Positions 8,769 to 19,693 of a DNA stretch of 64,000 nucleotides are shown piece by piece. The notes below the pieces were generated by a model. That model made no database searches. It saw only the letters and a program-made list of their open reading frames with translations, and was not told the DNA's origin. The number at the start of each line of letters is the position of its first letter. Positions within the stretch are counted from its first letter, which is position 1. The DNA lies in assembly GCF_001665535.1 (NCBI RefSeq), contig NZ_LZSQ01000019.1, positions 91,027 through 155,026 of the forward strand, in the 5' to 3' direction. This DNA comes from Mycobacterium sp. 852002-51961_SCH5331710. GTDB taxonomy: Bacteria; Actinomycetota; Actinomycetes; Mycobacteriales; Mycobacteriaceae. The position numbers and the translations under genes are program-made.

Positions 8769-9934
8769 ATCGCAACATTCGTGGCGCCGCCGCCGTCGTC
8801 GGGGTCGCCGACGAGGTGTCACCGTCGGGTGTCATCGATGTGCCGCTCCGTGAGCTCGAAGCGCGTGTCATCAGCGCCGCGCTCGCGGACGCCGGCCTCT
8901 CGCTGCGCGATGTCGACGGTCTGTGCACATGCACCGGTGGTACGTTGATGCATTCGGTCGAGTTGGCCGAATACCTCGGGATCACACCGCGATTCACCGA
9001 TGCGACGCAGACCGGTGGCGCGAGTTACGGGCTGTACATCGAGCACGCCGTCGCCGCGATCTCCGCCGGCCTCGCCGAGACCGTGGTGATCGTCTACGCC
9101 TCGACACCGCGTGCGGCGCGCAAGCGCGGCGAGAAGGGACTGGGTGTGTTCGCCACACCCGAACGCCTCGAGTGGGAAACACCGTTCGGGGTGATGCTTC
9201 CGATCAGCGCGTACGCACTCGCCGCCAGTCGCCACATGGCGGCCTACGGCACCACGGCCGAGCAGCTCGCACAGATCGCGGTCGACACGAGGGCGTGGGC
9301 GGTGCGCAATCCGCGCGCACATCTGCGCGACGCGATCACCGTCGATGACGTCCTCGACTCGGGCTACCTCGCCGAACCCGTCCACAAGCTCGAATGTTGT
9401 CTGGTCACCGACGGCGCAGCCGCGATCGTCATCACCAGCGCACAGCGAGCGCGTGATCTCGGCAGGCCCGTCTACGTGTTGGGCGCGGCGTCGGCGGCAT
9501 CGCACGCGATGATCACCCAGATGCCCGACCTCACCGTCACTCCCGGTGCGGTGTCCGGTCCGACGGCGTTCGCCGCCGCGGGTCTGACGCCGGACCAGAT
9601 CGACGTCGTGCAGTTGTACGACTCGTTCACCATCACCGTGCTGCTGGCGTTGGAAGATCTCGGATTCTGCAAGAAGGGGGAGGGCGGAGCGTTCGTCGCC
9701 GACGGTGTGCTCGCGCCCGGCGGCGCCCTTCCGGGCCAGACCACCGGCGGCGGGCTCGCGTACACACATCCCGGCGCGTTCGGGGCGTTCCTGCTCGTCG
9801 AGGCCGCCCGCCAGGTGCGCGGTGAATGCGGCGAACGACAGGTGCCCGGCGCGCAGACCGCCCTGGCGCACGGCACGGGCGGTGTGTTGTCCGCGACCTC
9901 CACGGTCATCCTCGGATCGGAGGCGACGTTGTGA
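8765..9934 (+). CDS. Thiolase-like protein, lipid-transfer/aldolase type, 389 aa
   Basis: The thiolase fold is recognisable (AALADAGLSLRDVDGL near 40, GAAAIVITSAQRARDLG near 220, VVQLYDSFTITVLLALEDLG near 280, GGGLAYTHPGAFG near 325). The usual nucleophilic Cys motif is absent: the corresponding stretch reads TQTGGASYG. Known relatives of this kind (Ltp2) act with a DUF35 partner as retro-aldolases that cut steroid side-chain CoA esters rather than as thiolases. A DUF35 gene follows with a 4-bp GTGA overlap. I therefore infer an aldolase or lyase role. Non-catalytic thiolase-fold function is the alternative. Confidence 0.82.
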   Translation: MNRNIRGAAAVVGVADEVSPSGVIDVPLRELEARVISAALADAGLSLRDVDGLCTCTGGTLMHSVELAEYLGITPRFTDATQTGGASYGLYIEHAVAAISAGLAETVVIVYASTPRAARKRGEKGLGVFATPERLEWETPFGVMLPISAYALAASRHMAAYGTTAEQLAQIAVDTRAWAVRNPRAHLRDAITVDDVLDSGYLAEPVHKLECCLVTDGAAAIVITSAQRARDLGRPVYVLGAASAASHAMITQMPDLTVTPGAVSGPTAFAAAGLTPDQIDVVQLYDSFTITVLLALEDLGFCKKGEGGAFVADGVLAPGGALPGQTTGGGLAYTHPGAFGAFLLVEAARQVRGECGERQVPGAQTALAHGTGGVLSATSTVILGSEATL

Positions 9935-10326
9935 GCGAAGGATTGCCGGTACCCGAACCAACCGCGGTCTCGGCACCGTTCTGGGCGGCGACGCGGGAAC
10001 ATCAACTGGTGATGCAGCGGTGCGAGTCGTGTCTGCGACTGGTCTGGTACCCGCGGCATGTGTGCCCGCACTGCGGCGAGTTCTCGTTGCGCTGGGAGCA
10101 GCTCAGTGGACGAGGCGTCGTCTACGCAGTGAGCGTGCACCATCGTGCCGCACATCCGGCCTTCGCGGACCGGGTGCCCTACTCGGTGGTGCTGGTCGAC
10201 CTGGACGAGGGCGCCCGAATCATGTCGAACGTGTTCGGTCCACCCCCCGCGGTCGGGGATGGGGTATCGGTCGCGTGGTTACCCCTGGACGACGGCCGCC
10301 ACCTGCCCACCTTTCAGCCGCTATGA
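9931..10326 (+). CDS. DUF35 Zn-ribbon/OB-fold protein, 131 aa
   Basis: The N-terminal rubredoxin-like zinc ribbon has Cys at 31, 34, 45 and 48 (CESC and CPHC). It is followed by an OB-fold beginning LSGRGVVYAVSVHH and ending in a short barrel. DUF35 proteins form complexes with thiolase-like enzymes and can provide acyl-CoA binding or shape the active site. GTG 9931 overlaps the thiolase-like stop by 4 bp, and its own stop overlaps the next ATG. Complex formation with the 8765-9934 product is the expected role. Confidence 0.87.
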   Translation: MSEGLPVPEPTAVSAPFWAATREHQLVMQRCESCLRLVWYPRHVCPHCGEFSLRWEQLSGRGVVYAVSVHHRAAHPAFADRVPYSVVLVDLDEGARIMSNVFGPPPAVGDGVSVAWLPLDDGRHLPTFQPL

Positions 10327-10724
10327 GTGGCGCCGACCTGCGGCGAATCCGCGAAGCCACGGTGCTGCGCCACGTCGCGGCCGAGAACGATCGCGACCTC
10401 GAGGCGGTGATGGCCACCTTCGCTCGTCCACGTTATGAAATCGTGCCCACCGCAACGGTTTACGATGGTGATGCGGCGGTCCGCCAGATGATCCTGCAGC
10501 AGTGGGAGGAACTGCCGCGGATGCGTTACACCGCGGAGGGCATCTACCACGGTCCCGACGGGCTGATCGTCGAGACCAGGACGACCTGCCCGGGTACCGC
10601 CTTCGACATGCTCAGCGTCAACCTGTTCGGCTTCGACGGAGACCGGCTGATCCTCGAGCGATGCTATTTCGACCGGATGCTGTTCGCCGAGCAACTGAAG
10701 ACAGTGAGCAGACAGAACGATTGA
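10323..10724 (+). CDS. NTF2-fold (SnoaL-like) protein, 133 aa
   Basis: This small alpha+beta barrel protein starts IREATVLRHVAAENDRDLEA, with HGPDGLIVETRTT in the sheet and FDGDRLILERCYFDRM at the end, typical of SnoaL/ester-cyclase-like families. The role is unknown; hydratase or isomerase functions occur in such proteins. It is the last gene of the LLM-led operon, starting with an ATGA overlap. Its stop lies inside the candidate operator of the next transcription unit (10723-10745). Confidence 0.8.
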   Translation: MSGADLRRIREATVLRHVAAENDRDLEAVMATFARPRYEIVPTATVYDGDAAVRQMILQQWEELPRMRYTAEGIYHGPDGLIVETRTTCPGTAFDMLSVNLFGFDGDRLILERCYFDRMLFAEQLKTVSRQND

Positions 10725-10780
10725 ACACATTTCGTCATGTTGTAGAATCGTGCAGCCGAAGTGTGCGGGCAAGGAGACTC
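10723..10780 (+). promoter_or_regulatory. Promoter of the E1-lipoyl operon with weak ACA-N13-TGT box
   Basis: A -10-like TAGAAT lies at 10743-10748 and a strong ribosome binding site AAGGAG at about 10771-10776, before ATG 10782. The box at 10723-10745 keeps ACA and TGT at the shared 13-base spacing, but only three of eight arm positions pair. It is the weakest listed member. Confidence 0.4.
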
Positions 10781-10781
10781 A

Positions 10782-12803
10782 ATGGCCACCCAGTTGGACA
10801 CCGAGGCGCAATCAGCGACCACCGATCGCGCCATCGAGTTGTACCGCCGAATGAGCAAGGTTCACCATGCCGATCAACGCGTCCGAAAGGGCTTGTCGTC
10901 CGGTGAGATCGCGATGAGCTACTGGCCGGTGGACGGTCAGGAGGCGATGTCGGCGGGTGCGGCGCTGGCGCTGTCGGATTCCGATCAACTCGTGGCCACC
11001 TATCGCGGCCTGGGTGACGTCGTGGCCAAGGGTATCGACCTGGCCGGCTATTTCGGCGAGATCCTCGGTCGGGAAACCGGCCTGTCGCGGGGTAAGGCAG
11101 GGGCGATGGGGATCTCCGATCCCGACCATGGGATCGCCTGGACGACCGGCATCGTGGGGGCGGGCCCGCTGATCGCGAACGGCATCGCGTTGGCCGCGTC
11201 GATCCGCGGCACCGGACAGGTGGTTCTCGTCAGCTTCGGTGACGGCGCCACCAGCATCGGCTACGTCCACGAGGCCATGAACATGGCGGCGCTGTGGTCG
11301 CTGCCCGTGGTGTTCTTCTGCCAGAACAACGCCTGGGCGGAGTGCACGGCGATGTCGCGGTACACCCGGACCACGACGTTGTCGACACGCGCCGGTGGGT
11401 ACGGAATGCCGGGTGTGACGGTCGACGGCACCGACCCGCAGGCCGTGTACGAGGCCGTGTCCGAGGCGGTCACACGCGCACGGTCGGGTGAAGGTCCCAC
11501 ATTCGTGGAGGCGCTCGCCTATCGACTGCAGGGCCATTATTTCGGCGATGCGATGGCCTATGCCGATCCCGACGAGCTCGCCGCCAAGCGCGCCGACCCG
11601 CCGTTCGCCCGCTATCGGCAGCGCCTGCTCGATGGCCGGATCGCCACCAGCGACACGCTCGACGCGATCGACGTCCAGGCGGCGGAGGAGATCGAGGCCG
11701 CCTTCGCCTCGGCGCGCGACGCCGCTCCGCTCGACGTCGATGAGTTGACTCGTGATGTCTTCGCCGACAACGGATCTGCATTGTCGGCACAGAGTCAGGC
11801 GCACCGGGGCGTGCCCGACGGCGACACCGAGGATCTCGGGCTGGTCCAGGCGATTCACCGGACCCTCGACCGTGCAATGGCCGTCGACGACTCGATCGTC
11901 CTGCTGGGTGAGGACATCGGCGATCGGTCGGGCGGGGGAATGTTCAAAATCACCGCGGGTCTGTCAGCGAAGTATGGGGAGAACCGGGTGCGCGACACCC
12001 CGATCGCGGAGTCGTCGATCATCGGCGCCGCCCTCGGCGCGTCGCTGGCCGGTCTGCGCCCCGTCGCCGAGTTGATGTTCATGGACTTTCTCGGCGTGGC
12101 GATGGATCAGATCGCCAACCACGCCGCGAAGGTCCGCTATATGTCTGGCGGCCGTCAGGGCGCACCGCTGGTGATCCGCACGATGGTGGGAACGGCTGCC
12201 GGACCGCAGCATTCGCAAGCCCTCGAGGCGTGGGCGATGCATACGCCGGGACTCAAGGTCGTCTGGCCCAGCACGGCAGCCGATGCGGCGGGGCTGCTCA
12301 ACGCGTGCCTGCGCGAAGAGGATCCCTGTCTGTTCATCGAGTCGATGAAGCTCTACTACGGCGGGGGCAAGGGGCCGGTCCCACTGGCGGATTACGTGAT
12401 TCCACTCGGGCAGGCCGACGTCAAGCGGGCGGGCGCCGACGTCACCATCTGCACGTACGGCGTGATGGTGCATGCCGCCCTCGAAGCTGCGAAAGAGCTG
12501 GAAGGTCAGGGCGTTTCGGTGGAGGTTGTCGATCTGCGGACACTCGTCCCGCTGGACCTCGCGACCGTTTTGGACTCCGTTCGAAAGACCAAACGCCTTG
12601 TTGTCGCCCATGAATCGGTCGGCTTCTGCGGACCGGGCGCCGAGATCGCGGCTGCCGTCGGCACCGAGCTGTTCGGCGTGCTGGCGGCGCCGATACAGCG
12701 GGTCGCGGGGACGTACACCCCGGTGCCCCGGGCCGCAACGTTGGAGGCGGCGTGCCGTCCGGGTGCTGCTCAGCTTGTCGAAGCGGTTGGGAGGATCGTG
12801 TGA
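10782..12803 (+). CDS. 2-oxoacid dehydrogenase E1, alpha and beta fused, 673 aa
   Basis: Residues 1-330 are an E1-alpha: the thiamine diphosphate motif GDG at 153-155 ends with NN at 182-183, and RGKAGAMG lies at 103-110. Residues about 350-673 are an E1-beta: LLGEDIGDRSGGGMFKITAG, then DTPIAESSIIGAALGASLAG. The enzyme decarboxylates a 2-oxo acid (branched-chain, pyruvate or acetoin type) and passes the acyl group to lipoate. The fusion is uncommon but known. ATG 10782 has AAGGAG six bases upstream. A free lipoyl domain follows at once; no E2 acyltransferase or E3 gene is in the window. It heads a six-gene operon to 16417. Confidence 0.9.
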   Translation: MATQLDTEAQSATTDRAIELYRRMSKVHHADQRVRKGLSSGEIAMSYWPVDGQEAMSAGAALALSDSDQLVATYRGLGDVVAKGIDLAGYFGEILGRETGLSRGKAGAMGISDPDHGIAWTTGIVGAGPLIANGIALAASIRGTGQVVLVSFGDGATSIGYVHEAMNMAALWSLPVVFFCQNNAWAECTAMSRYTRTTTLSTRAGGYGMPGVTVDGTDPQAVYEAVSEAVTRARSGEGPTFVEALAYRLQGHYFGDAMAYADPDELAAKRADPPFARYRQRLLDGRIATSDTLDAIDVQAAEEIEAAFASARDAAPLDVDELTRDVFADNGSALSAQSQAHRGVPDGDTEDLGLVQAIHRTLDRAMAVDDSIVLLGEDIGDRSGGGMFKITAGLSAKYGENRVRDTPIAESSIIGAALGASLAGLRPVAELMFMDFLGVAMDQIANHAAKVRYMSGGRQGAPLVIRTMVGTAAGPQHSQALEAWAMHTPGLKVVWPSTAADAAGLLNACLREEDPCLFIESMKLYYGGGKGPVPLADYVIPLGQADVKRAGADVTICTYGVMVHAALEAAKELEGQGVSVEVVDLRTLVPLDLATVLDSVRKTKRLVVAHESVGFCGPGAEIAAAVGTELFGVLAAPIQRVAGTYTPVPRAATLEAACRPGAAQLVEAVGRIV

Positions 12804-13023
12804 CCGAAGTTCGGATGCCTAAACCCGGTGACGCCATCACCGAAGCCGAGGTGACGCAGCTGTACATCGCCGACGGGGAGTCCGCGACCGAGGGCGACCC
12901 GTTGTATGCGATTGCCACGGACAAGGTCGAAATGGACATCGAGGCACCGGCATCCGGTGTGGTGGCGTGGAAGGTCGAGGTCGGTGGCACCTACGACGTC
13001 GGCGAGCTCGTCGCCGTGATCTC

Positions 13024-13027
<4 letters not shown>
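12800..13027 (+). CDS. Stand-alone lipoyl (biotinyl/lipoyl-attachment) domain, 75 aa
   Basis: The whole protein is one lipoyl domain. It opens VRMPKPGDAITEAEVTQLY, and the attachment lysine is K42 in ATDKVEMDIEAP, followed by the second half-barrel (GVVAWKVEVGGTYDVGELVA). There is no peripheral-subunit-binding or acyltransferase domain, so it is a free carrier and not an E2. GTG 12800 overlaps the E1 stop by 4 bp. It should accept the acyl group from the fused E1. What unloads it is not visible here; the crotonase-like genes downstream are not known to do so. Confidence 0.9.
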
Positions 13028-15651
<2,624 letters not shown>

Positions 15652-15655
15652 CGAA

Positions 15656-16417
15656 ATGTCCGGCGGCAGTGCACCACTGGTGCTACGTGAGGACAGGGGC
15701 GCCGTCGCCCTGCTGCTGTTGAATCGCCCGACGCAGCGCAACGCCTTGCGTTACGAGTCGTGGACCGAGTTGTCCGAGCAGCTGTCGGCCGTGACCGCCG
15801 ATTCGGACGTGCGTGGCGTCGTTCTGGCCGGTGAAGGCGGATTCTTCTGTGCGGGCGGTGATCTCAAGACCGGCCCGGCGCAGGGTACCGGGCCACTCGC
15901 GCCGGCAGGCCGTGTCGAGCATGCGCAGCGGGTCATGGAGCAACTCAAAGCCGTGCCGGTACCGACGGTCGCCGCGGTCGAAGGCGCAGCGGTGGGACTC
16001 GGCTGGAGCCTCGCCCTGGCGTGCGATCTCGTCGTCGCCGCATCGGACGCGTTCTTCAGCGCGCCGTTCGTTGCGCGGGCGGTTGTTCCCGACGGGGGAT
16101 TGGCATGGCGGCTCACAAAGCAGGTCGGCAAACACCGCGCGGCGTCGCTGCTGCTGCGTGGCCACCGGATGACGGCGTCCGACGCGCAACAGGCGGGACT
16201 GGTCACCGACGTCGCCGAGCCCGGCTCGGCCGTCGACCACGCCATCGCCGTCGCTGTCCAATTGGCGGAATCCGATGCGGGCGCGGTCGAAATGACCAAG
16301 CGACTGATCCATTCGGCGGAGGCAGCGCAGTTGGCGGCCTTCCACCCGCTGGAGCTGGCGATGGCGGCCGTGGCCCAACAACGCTCCGCTAGCGCGGAAG
16401 CCCGAGACCAGTGGTAG
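15656..16417 (+). CDS. Enoyl-CoA hydratase/isomerase family protein, 253 aa
   Basis: This is a crotonase fold: LNRPTQRNALRYESW, FFCAGGDLKTGP, VEGAAVGLGWSLALACDLVV and RAVVPDGGLAWRLTKQVG. As in its neighbour, the catalytic-loop acid is Asp. The ATG lies four bases after the previous stop. It ends the operon, and its last 29 bp overlap tail to tail with the acyl-CoA dehydrogenase gene on the other strand, so both C-termini share the same DNA. Confidence 0.86.
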   Translation: MSGGSAPLVLREDRGAVALLLLNRPTQRNALRYESWTELSEQLSAVTADSDVRGVVLAGEGGFFCAGGDLKTGPAQGTGPLAPAGRVEHAQRVMEQLKAVPVPTVAAVEGAAVGLGWSLALACDLVVAASDAFFSAPFVARAVVPDGGLAWRLTKQVGKHRAASLLLRGHRMTASDAQQAGLVTDVAEPGSAVDHAIAVAVQLAESDAGAVEMTKRLIHSAEAAQLAAFHPLELAMAAVAQQRSASAEARDQW

Positions 16418-17591
16418 AGATCAGGTCGCGCTGAATCTCGCTCGTACCGCCGCCGATCGTGTGTATGAGCGACAACAGCAGCCCCTCCGAGAAGTGGCCG
16501 TCCAACACCGCGTCCGGATCATCGGGCATCAATGCCCCTCTCGGGCCGAGGATCTGGGCGCCCAGCGCACGCAGCTCCGCGGTCAACTCGGAGTGGTACA
16601 GCTTCGACAGCGAGGGCAGCGCCGGATCGAGCGCACCGGCCGCCTGCAGGTGGGCGACCCTGTAGGACAAGGCCCGCCCGACCTCGACGCGCTCGACCGC
16701 CCTGGCCAACGCGATGCGATTCGTCGGATCGGCCAGCGGGTCATGGGCAGACCCCCGCTGTGCGTGGCACCAGTCAATGAGCTCATCGAGATAGCGCTGG
16801 GCCTGCGCAGCGCGCGTGACGTTGGAGCGTTCGGCGTCCAACAGAGCCTTGGCGACCTTCCAACCCTCACCCTCGGTGCCGACCATGTTGGTCGCAGGCA
16901 CCCGGACGCCGTCGAAGAATTCCTCGGCGAATGTCGGGTATCCGGTCATCGACCTGATGGGGCGGCGAGTGATGCCCGGGCTCGACATGTCGACGAGGAA
17001 GAACGAGATGCCCTCCTGGCGTTTCTCGGCGACCGGTGATGTCCTCGCGAGCACGAAGATCCAGTCGGCCAGCACACCGTTGCTCGTCCATGTCTTCTGA
17101 CCGTCGAGGACATAGTGGTCGCCGTCGCGTCGTGCGGTCATCCGCAGTGCGGCGAGGTCGGATCCGGCCTCGGGTTCGGAGTAGCCCTGCGCCCACATCC
17201 GCTCCGAGCGCGCGATCAAGGGCAAGTGCTCCTGCTGTTGTTCGGGGGTGCCGAACCGAAACAGCACGGGCGCCAACATGTTCACGCCGTTGGTGTTGAC
17301 CAGCGGTGCGCCCGCGTAGGCCAGTTCCTCACGGATGACCACCTGCTCGACGACGCCGAGGCCGCCGCCTTCGAACTTCGCGGGCCAGTGCGGAACGAAC
17401 CACCCCTGCGCGTGCAGGTCGCGGCAGAACGCCACGGCGCGTTCGTGTGCGTCGCGCGGCAGGTAGTCGGGGTTGGCCGCGGTGCGCCGAAACTCGTCGG
17501 GCAGGTTGTCGGACAACCAGTTACGGACGCGCGCGCGTAGCTCTTCGACGTGCTCGCCGCCGCCGAACCGGACGATCGGCTGCAGTGGCAC
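16389..17591 (-). CDS. Acyl-CoA dehydrogenase, 400 aa
   Basis: This is a full-length FAD-dependent dehydrogenase. GWFVPHWPAKFEGGG lies near 65, QGYSEPEAGSDLAALRMTA near 140, GQKTWTSNGVLADWIFVLAR near 165 and a C-terminal IGGGTSEIQRDLI. The motifs match the large subunit type acting on bulky acyl-CoA. GTG 17591 follows the TGA of the upstream crotonase by one base. No small-subunit partner is adjacent, unlike the pairs at 28-30 kb and 41-44 kb; the partial gene at 1-764 is of partner type but far away. The 3' end overlaps the convergent crotonase gene by 29 bp. Confidence 0.9.
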   Translation of the reverse strand: MPLQPIVRFGGGEHVEELRARVRNWLSDNLPDEFRRTAANPDYLPRDAHERAVAFCRDLHAQGWFVPHWPAKFEGGGLGVVEQVVIREELAYAGAPLVNTNGVNMLAPVLFRFGTPEQQQEHLPLIARSERMWAQGYSEPEAGSDLAALRMTARRDGDHYVLDGQKTWTSNGVLADWIFVLARTSPVAEKRQEGISFFLVDMSSPGITRRPIRSMTGYPTFAEEFFDGVRVPATNMVGTEGEGWKVAKALLDAERSNVTRAAQAQRYLDELIDWCHAQRGSAHDPLADPTNRIALARAVERVEVGRALSYRVAHLQAAGALDPALPSLSKLYHSELTAELRALGAQILGPRGALMPDDPDAVLDGHFSEGLLLSLIHTIGGGTSEIQRDLISTTGLGLPR

Positions 17592-17592
17592 G

Positions 17593-18405
17593 TCAGACCC
17601 GGTCGGCGGGTTTGGCCGCCTTCTTCATCAGTTCCCGCATGTACTCTTGGAACTCCTTCGACCCGGTGACCACGGCCTGCAGATCGTTACTGGCCTGTTG
17701 ATGGGTGCGGAACCCCATGGTCTCCCAGGCCCGCAGTATGCCGGCCTTGGTGGCCTGCAGTGTGATCAACGGCGCCTTGGCGATCTTGGCGGCGAGTTTC
17801 TCGACTTCGGCCTCCAGTTGGTCGGCGGGCACCACCCGGTTCACCAGACCGAATTCCAGCGCCTGGTCCGCCGGAATCTTCTGCGCCGTATACAGGTACT
17901 CGGCGGCGCGCTTGTAGTTCATGAACACCCACGGCTCGAACATCGTCTCCGAGCCGGGCAGACCGAAGCCGGGCACGAGTGGCATCTGGAACCACGCGTC
18001 GTCGGAACAAATGGTGATCTCCGGGATCAATGCCCAGGTGGTTCCGCCGCCGATCGCGTAGCCGTGCACCTGCGCGATGACCGGCTTCGGGAACTCCCAC
18101 AGCTTCAGCACCGGCCACAGGAACAGCTGCGCGGCCGACCGCCAGACCTTGCCCGAGGCGTCGATTTCGGCCTTGAACTCCGGATAACTGCCGTCCGGCA
18201 CATGGCCGGAGCAGAACCCCTTACCGTTGGCCTTGATGATGACGACCTTGATGTCGTAGTCGTACTGCGCGTCGTCGAGGGCTTCGTTGACGCTGTGCAC
18301 CATCTCGGAGGTTTGGGCGTTGGCACGTTCGGGGTTGTTCAAGATGATCCGGGCGATCGGACCGTCCTTCTCGTAGATGACATGGTCCAGCGTTCGCGTT
18401 TCCAA
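17593..18405 (-). CDS. Enoyl-CoA hydratase/isomerase family protein, TTG start, 270 aa
   Basis: This is a crotonase fold: ILNNPERANAQTSEM, GFCSGHVPDGSY, QVHGYAIGGGTTWALIPEIT and PLVPGFGLPGSETMFEPWVF. TTG 18405 is preferred because GAGGAGG precedes it and the family N-terminus begins there; the extension to 18546 crosses the divergent promoter. A Pro-rich oxyanion segment and a long loop after CSG set it apart from simple hydratases. It is co-transcribed with the acyl-CoA dehydrogenase at 16389-17591. Confidence 0.84.
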   Translation of the reverse strand: METRTLDHVIYEKDGPIARIILNNPERANAQTSEMVHSVNEALDDAQYDYDIKVVIIKANGKGFCSGHVPDGSYPEFKAEIDASGKVWRSAAQLFLWPVLKLWEFPKPVIAQVHGYAIGGGTTWALIPEITICSDDAWFQMPLVPGFGLPGSETMFEPWVFMNYKRAAEYLYTAQKIPADQALEFGLVNRVVPADQLEAEVEKLAAKIAKAPLITLQATKAGILRAWETMGFRTHQQASNDLQAVVTGSKEFQEYMRELMKKAAKPADRV

Positions 18406-18426
18406 CCTGCCCGTCCTCCTCGACCT

Positions 18427-18461
18427 TTCTGTACTGTACAGAATGACGCAGAGTGTACCAT
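18427..18461. promoter_or_regulatory. Divergent promoter: two overlapping palindromes
   Basis: TTCTGTACTGTACAGAA at 18427-18443 is a perfect 17-bp odd-centred palindrome. Overlapping it, 18436-18458 has the shared 23-bp geometry with arms GTACAGAA and GAGTGTAC, with outer five bases GTACA/TGTAC all paired. A plus-strand -10-like TACCAT at 18456-18461 touches the right arm. Ribosome binding sites for both genes lie just outside (GGAAAGGA before 18497, GAGGAGG before 18405). Confidence 0.62.
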
Positions 18462-18496
18462 TGTCTAGCGGTTGCCCCTTAGGAAAGGACCTGCCG

Positions 18497-19693
18497 ATGG
18501 TGACAGCGGAGCTGCGCTGGGATCCGTTCGACCGCACCCTGCACAAGGATCCCTACGAGGTGTGGCGACGGCTGCGTGACGAGGCTCCCGTCTACTACAA
18601 CGAGCAGTACGACTTCTACGCCCTGAGCCGGTTCGACGACGTGCTGGCGGCCTCCCTGGACACCGAGACGTTCTCGTCCGAGCACGGCATCACGCTGGAT
18701 GCGATCACGCCCGAACCATGGTCGCCGCCGAAGGCGATGATCATGATGGATCCGCCAGACCATACGGCTATGCGAAAAATGGTTAACCGCACCTTTTTTC
18801 GTAGCAAGATCGCCGAGCTCGAGGACCGGGTGCGCATGCTATGCCGCGGATATCTGGACCCCCATGTCGGCAGCGGGGGATTCGACTACGTCCGTGACTT
18901 TTCCATGAAGCTACCGGTCATGGTGATCAGTTCGCTGTTGGGCTTCCCGGAAGAAGACCATGACAATCTGCGCGAGTGGACGGATTTACAGCTCCACCGC
19001 GAGGAGGGCGCCGCGGAGCTCAGCGAGTTGGGCCAACAGGCCAACGAGAAGCTCTTCGGGTATTACAAAGAACAGATCCAGAAGCGCCGTGTGAACAGCA
19101 CCAGCGATATCGTCAGCAACCTGATGGATTCCGACCTGGTGCAGCCTGGCCGAGAGACTCGTCGTCTCGACGACGGCGAAGTACTGTTCTTCATCGCGCT
19201 CATCAACGTCGCGGGCAACGAGACCGTCGCGCGACTGCTCGGCTGGACGGCGTTGACACTGGCGCGCTTTCCGGACGAACGCGCCAAGCTCGTCGAGAAC
19301 CCCGGCCTCATCGGCGGCGCGGTCGAGGAACTGCTGCGCTACGAGGCGCCGTCCCCGGTGCAGGGCCGTTTCACTGTGCGGGACGCGGAATACCACGGCG
19401 CGGTTATCCCGGCGGGTTCCAAGGTCGCGTTGTTGACCGGATCAGCCGGTCGCGACGAGCGACAGTACCCGAACCCCGACGTCTTCGACGTCAACCGAAC
19501 CGGCATCCGACACGTCAGCTTCGGTCACGGGGCCCACTTCTGCCTCGGCGCTGCGCTCGCGCGGCTCGAGGCCAGGGTCGCGATCGAAGAAACCTTGGCG
19601 AGGTTCCCGACGTGGCACGTCGACGAGGACGCCGTCGAATATGTTCACACCAACTCGGTGCGCGGTCCGGCGAGCGTACCGATCTCGCTGTGA
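18497..19693 (+). CDS. Cytochrome P450, 398 aa
   Basis: This is a soluble bacterial-type P450. The I-helix oxygen-activation motif is NVAGNETVA, the K-helix ExxR is EELLR, and the heme-binding loop FGHGAHFCLG places the Cys thiolate at residue 349. It would hydroxylate a hydrophobic substrate using ferredoxin electrons. ATG 18497 has GGAAAGGA upstream and follows the operator-bearing divergent promoter; the longer reading to 18377 would cross it. It is co-transcribed with a crotonase and a second P450. No ferredoxin or reductase gene is in this operon. Confidence 0.93.
   Translation: MVTAELRWDPFDRTLHKDPYEVWRRLRDEAPVYYNEQYDFYALSRFDDVLAASLDTETFSSEHGITLDAITPEPWSPPKAMIMMDPPDHTAMRKMVNRTFFRSKIAELEDRVRMLCRGYLDPHVGSGGFDYVRDFSMKLPVMVISSLLGFPEEDHDNLREWTDLQLHREEGAAELSELGQQANEKLFGYYKEQIQKRRVNSTSDIVSNLMDSDLVQPGRETRRLDDGEVLFFIALINVAGNETVARLLGWTALTLARFPDERAKLVENPGLIGGAVEELLRYEAPSPVQGRFTVRDAEYHGAVIPAGSKVALLTGSAGRDERQYPNPDVFDVNRTGIRHVSFGHGAHFCLGAALARLEARVAIEETLARFPTWHVDEDAVEYVHTNSVRGPASVPISL

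Noticed and set aside
18976..19689. Extension of the 19690 crotonase to 504 residues
   Set aside because: It lies inside the P450 gene; the crotonase N-terminus begins at the coupled GTG 19690.
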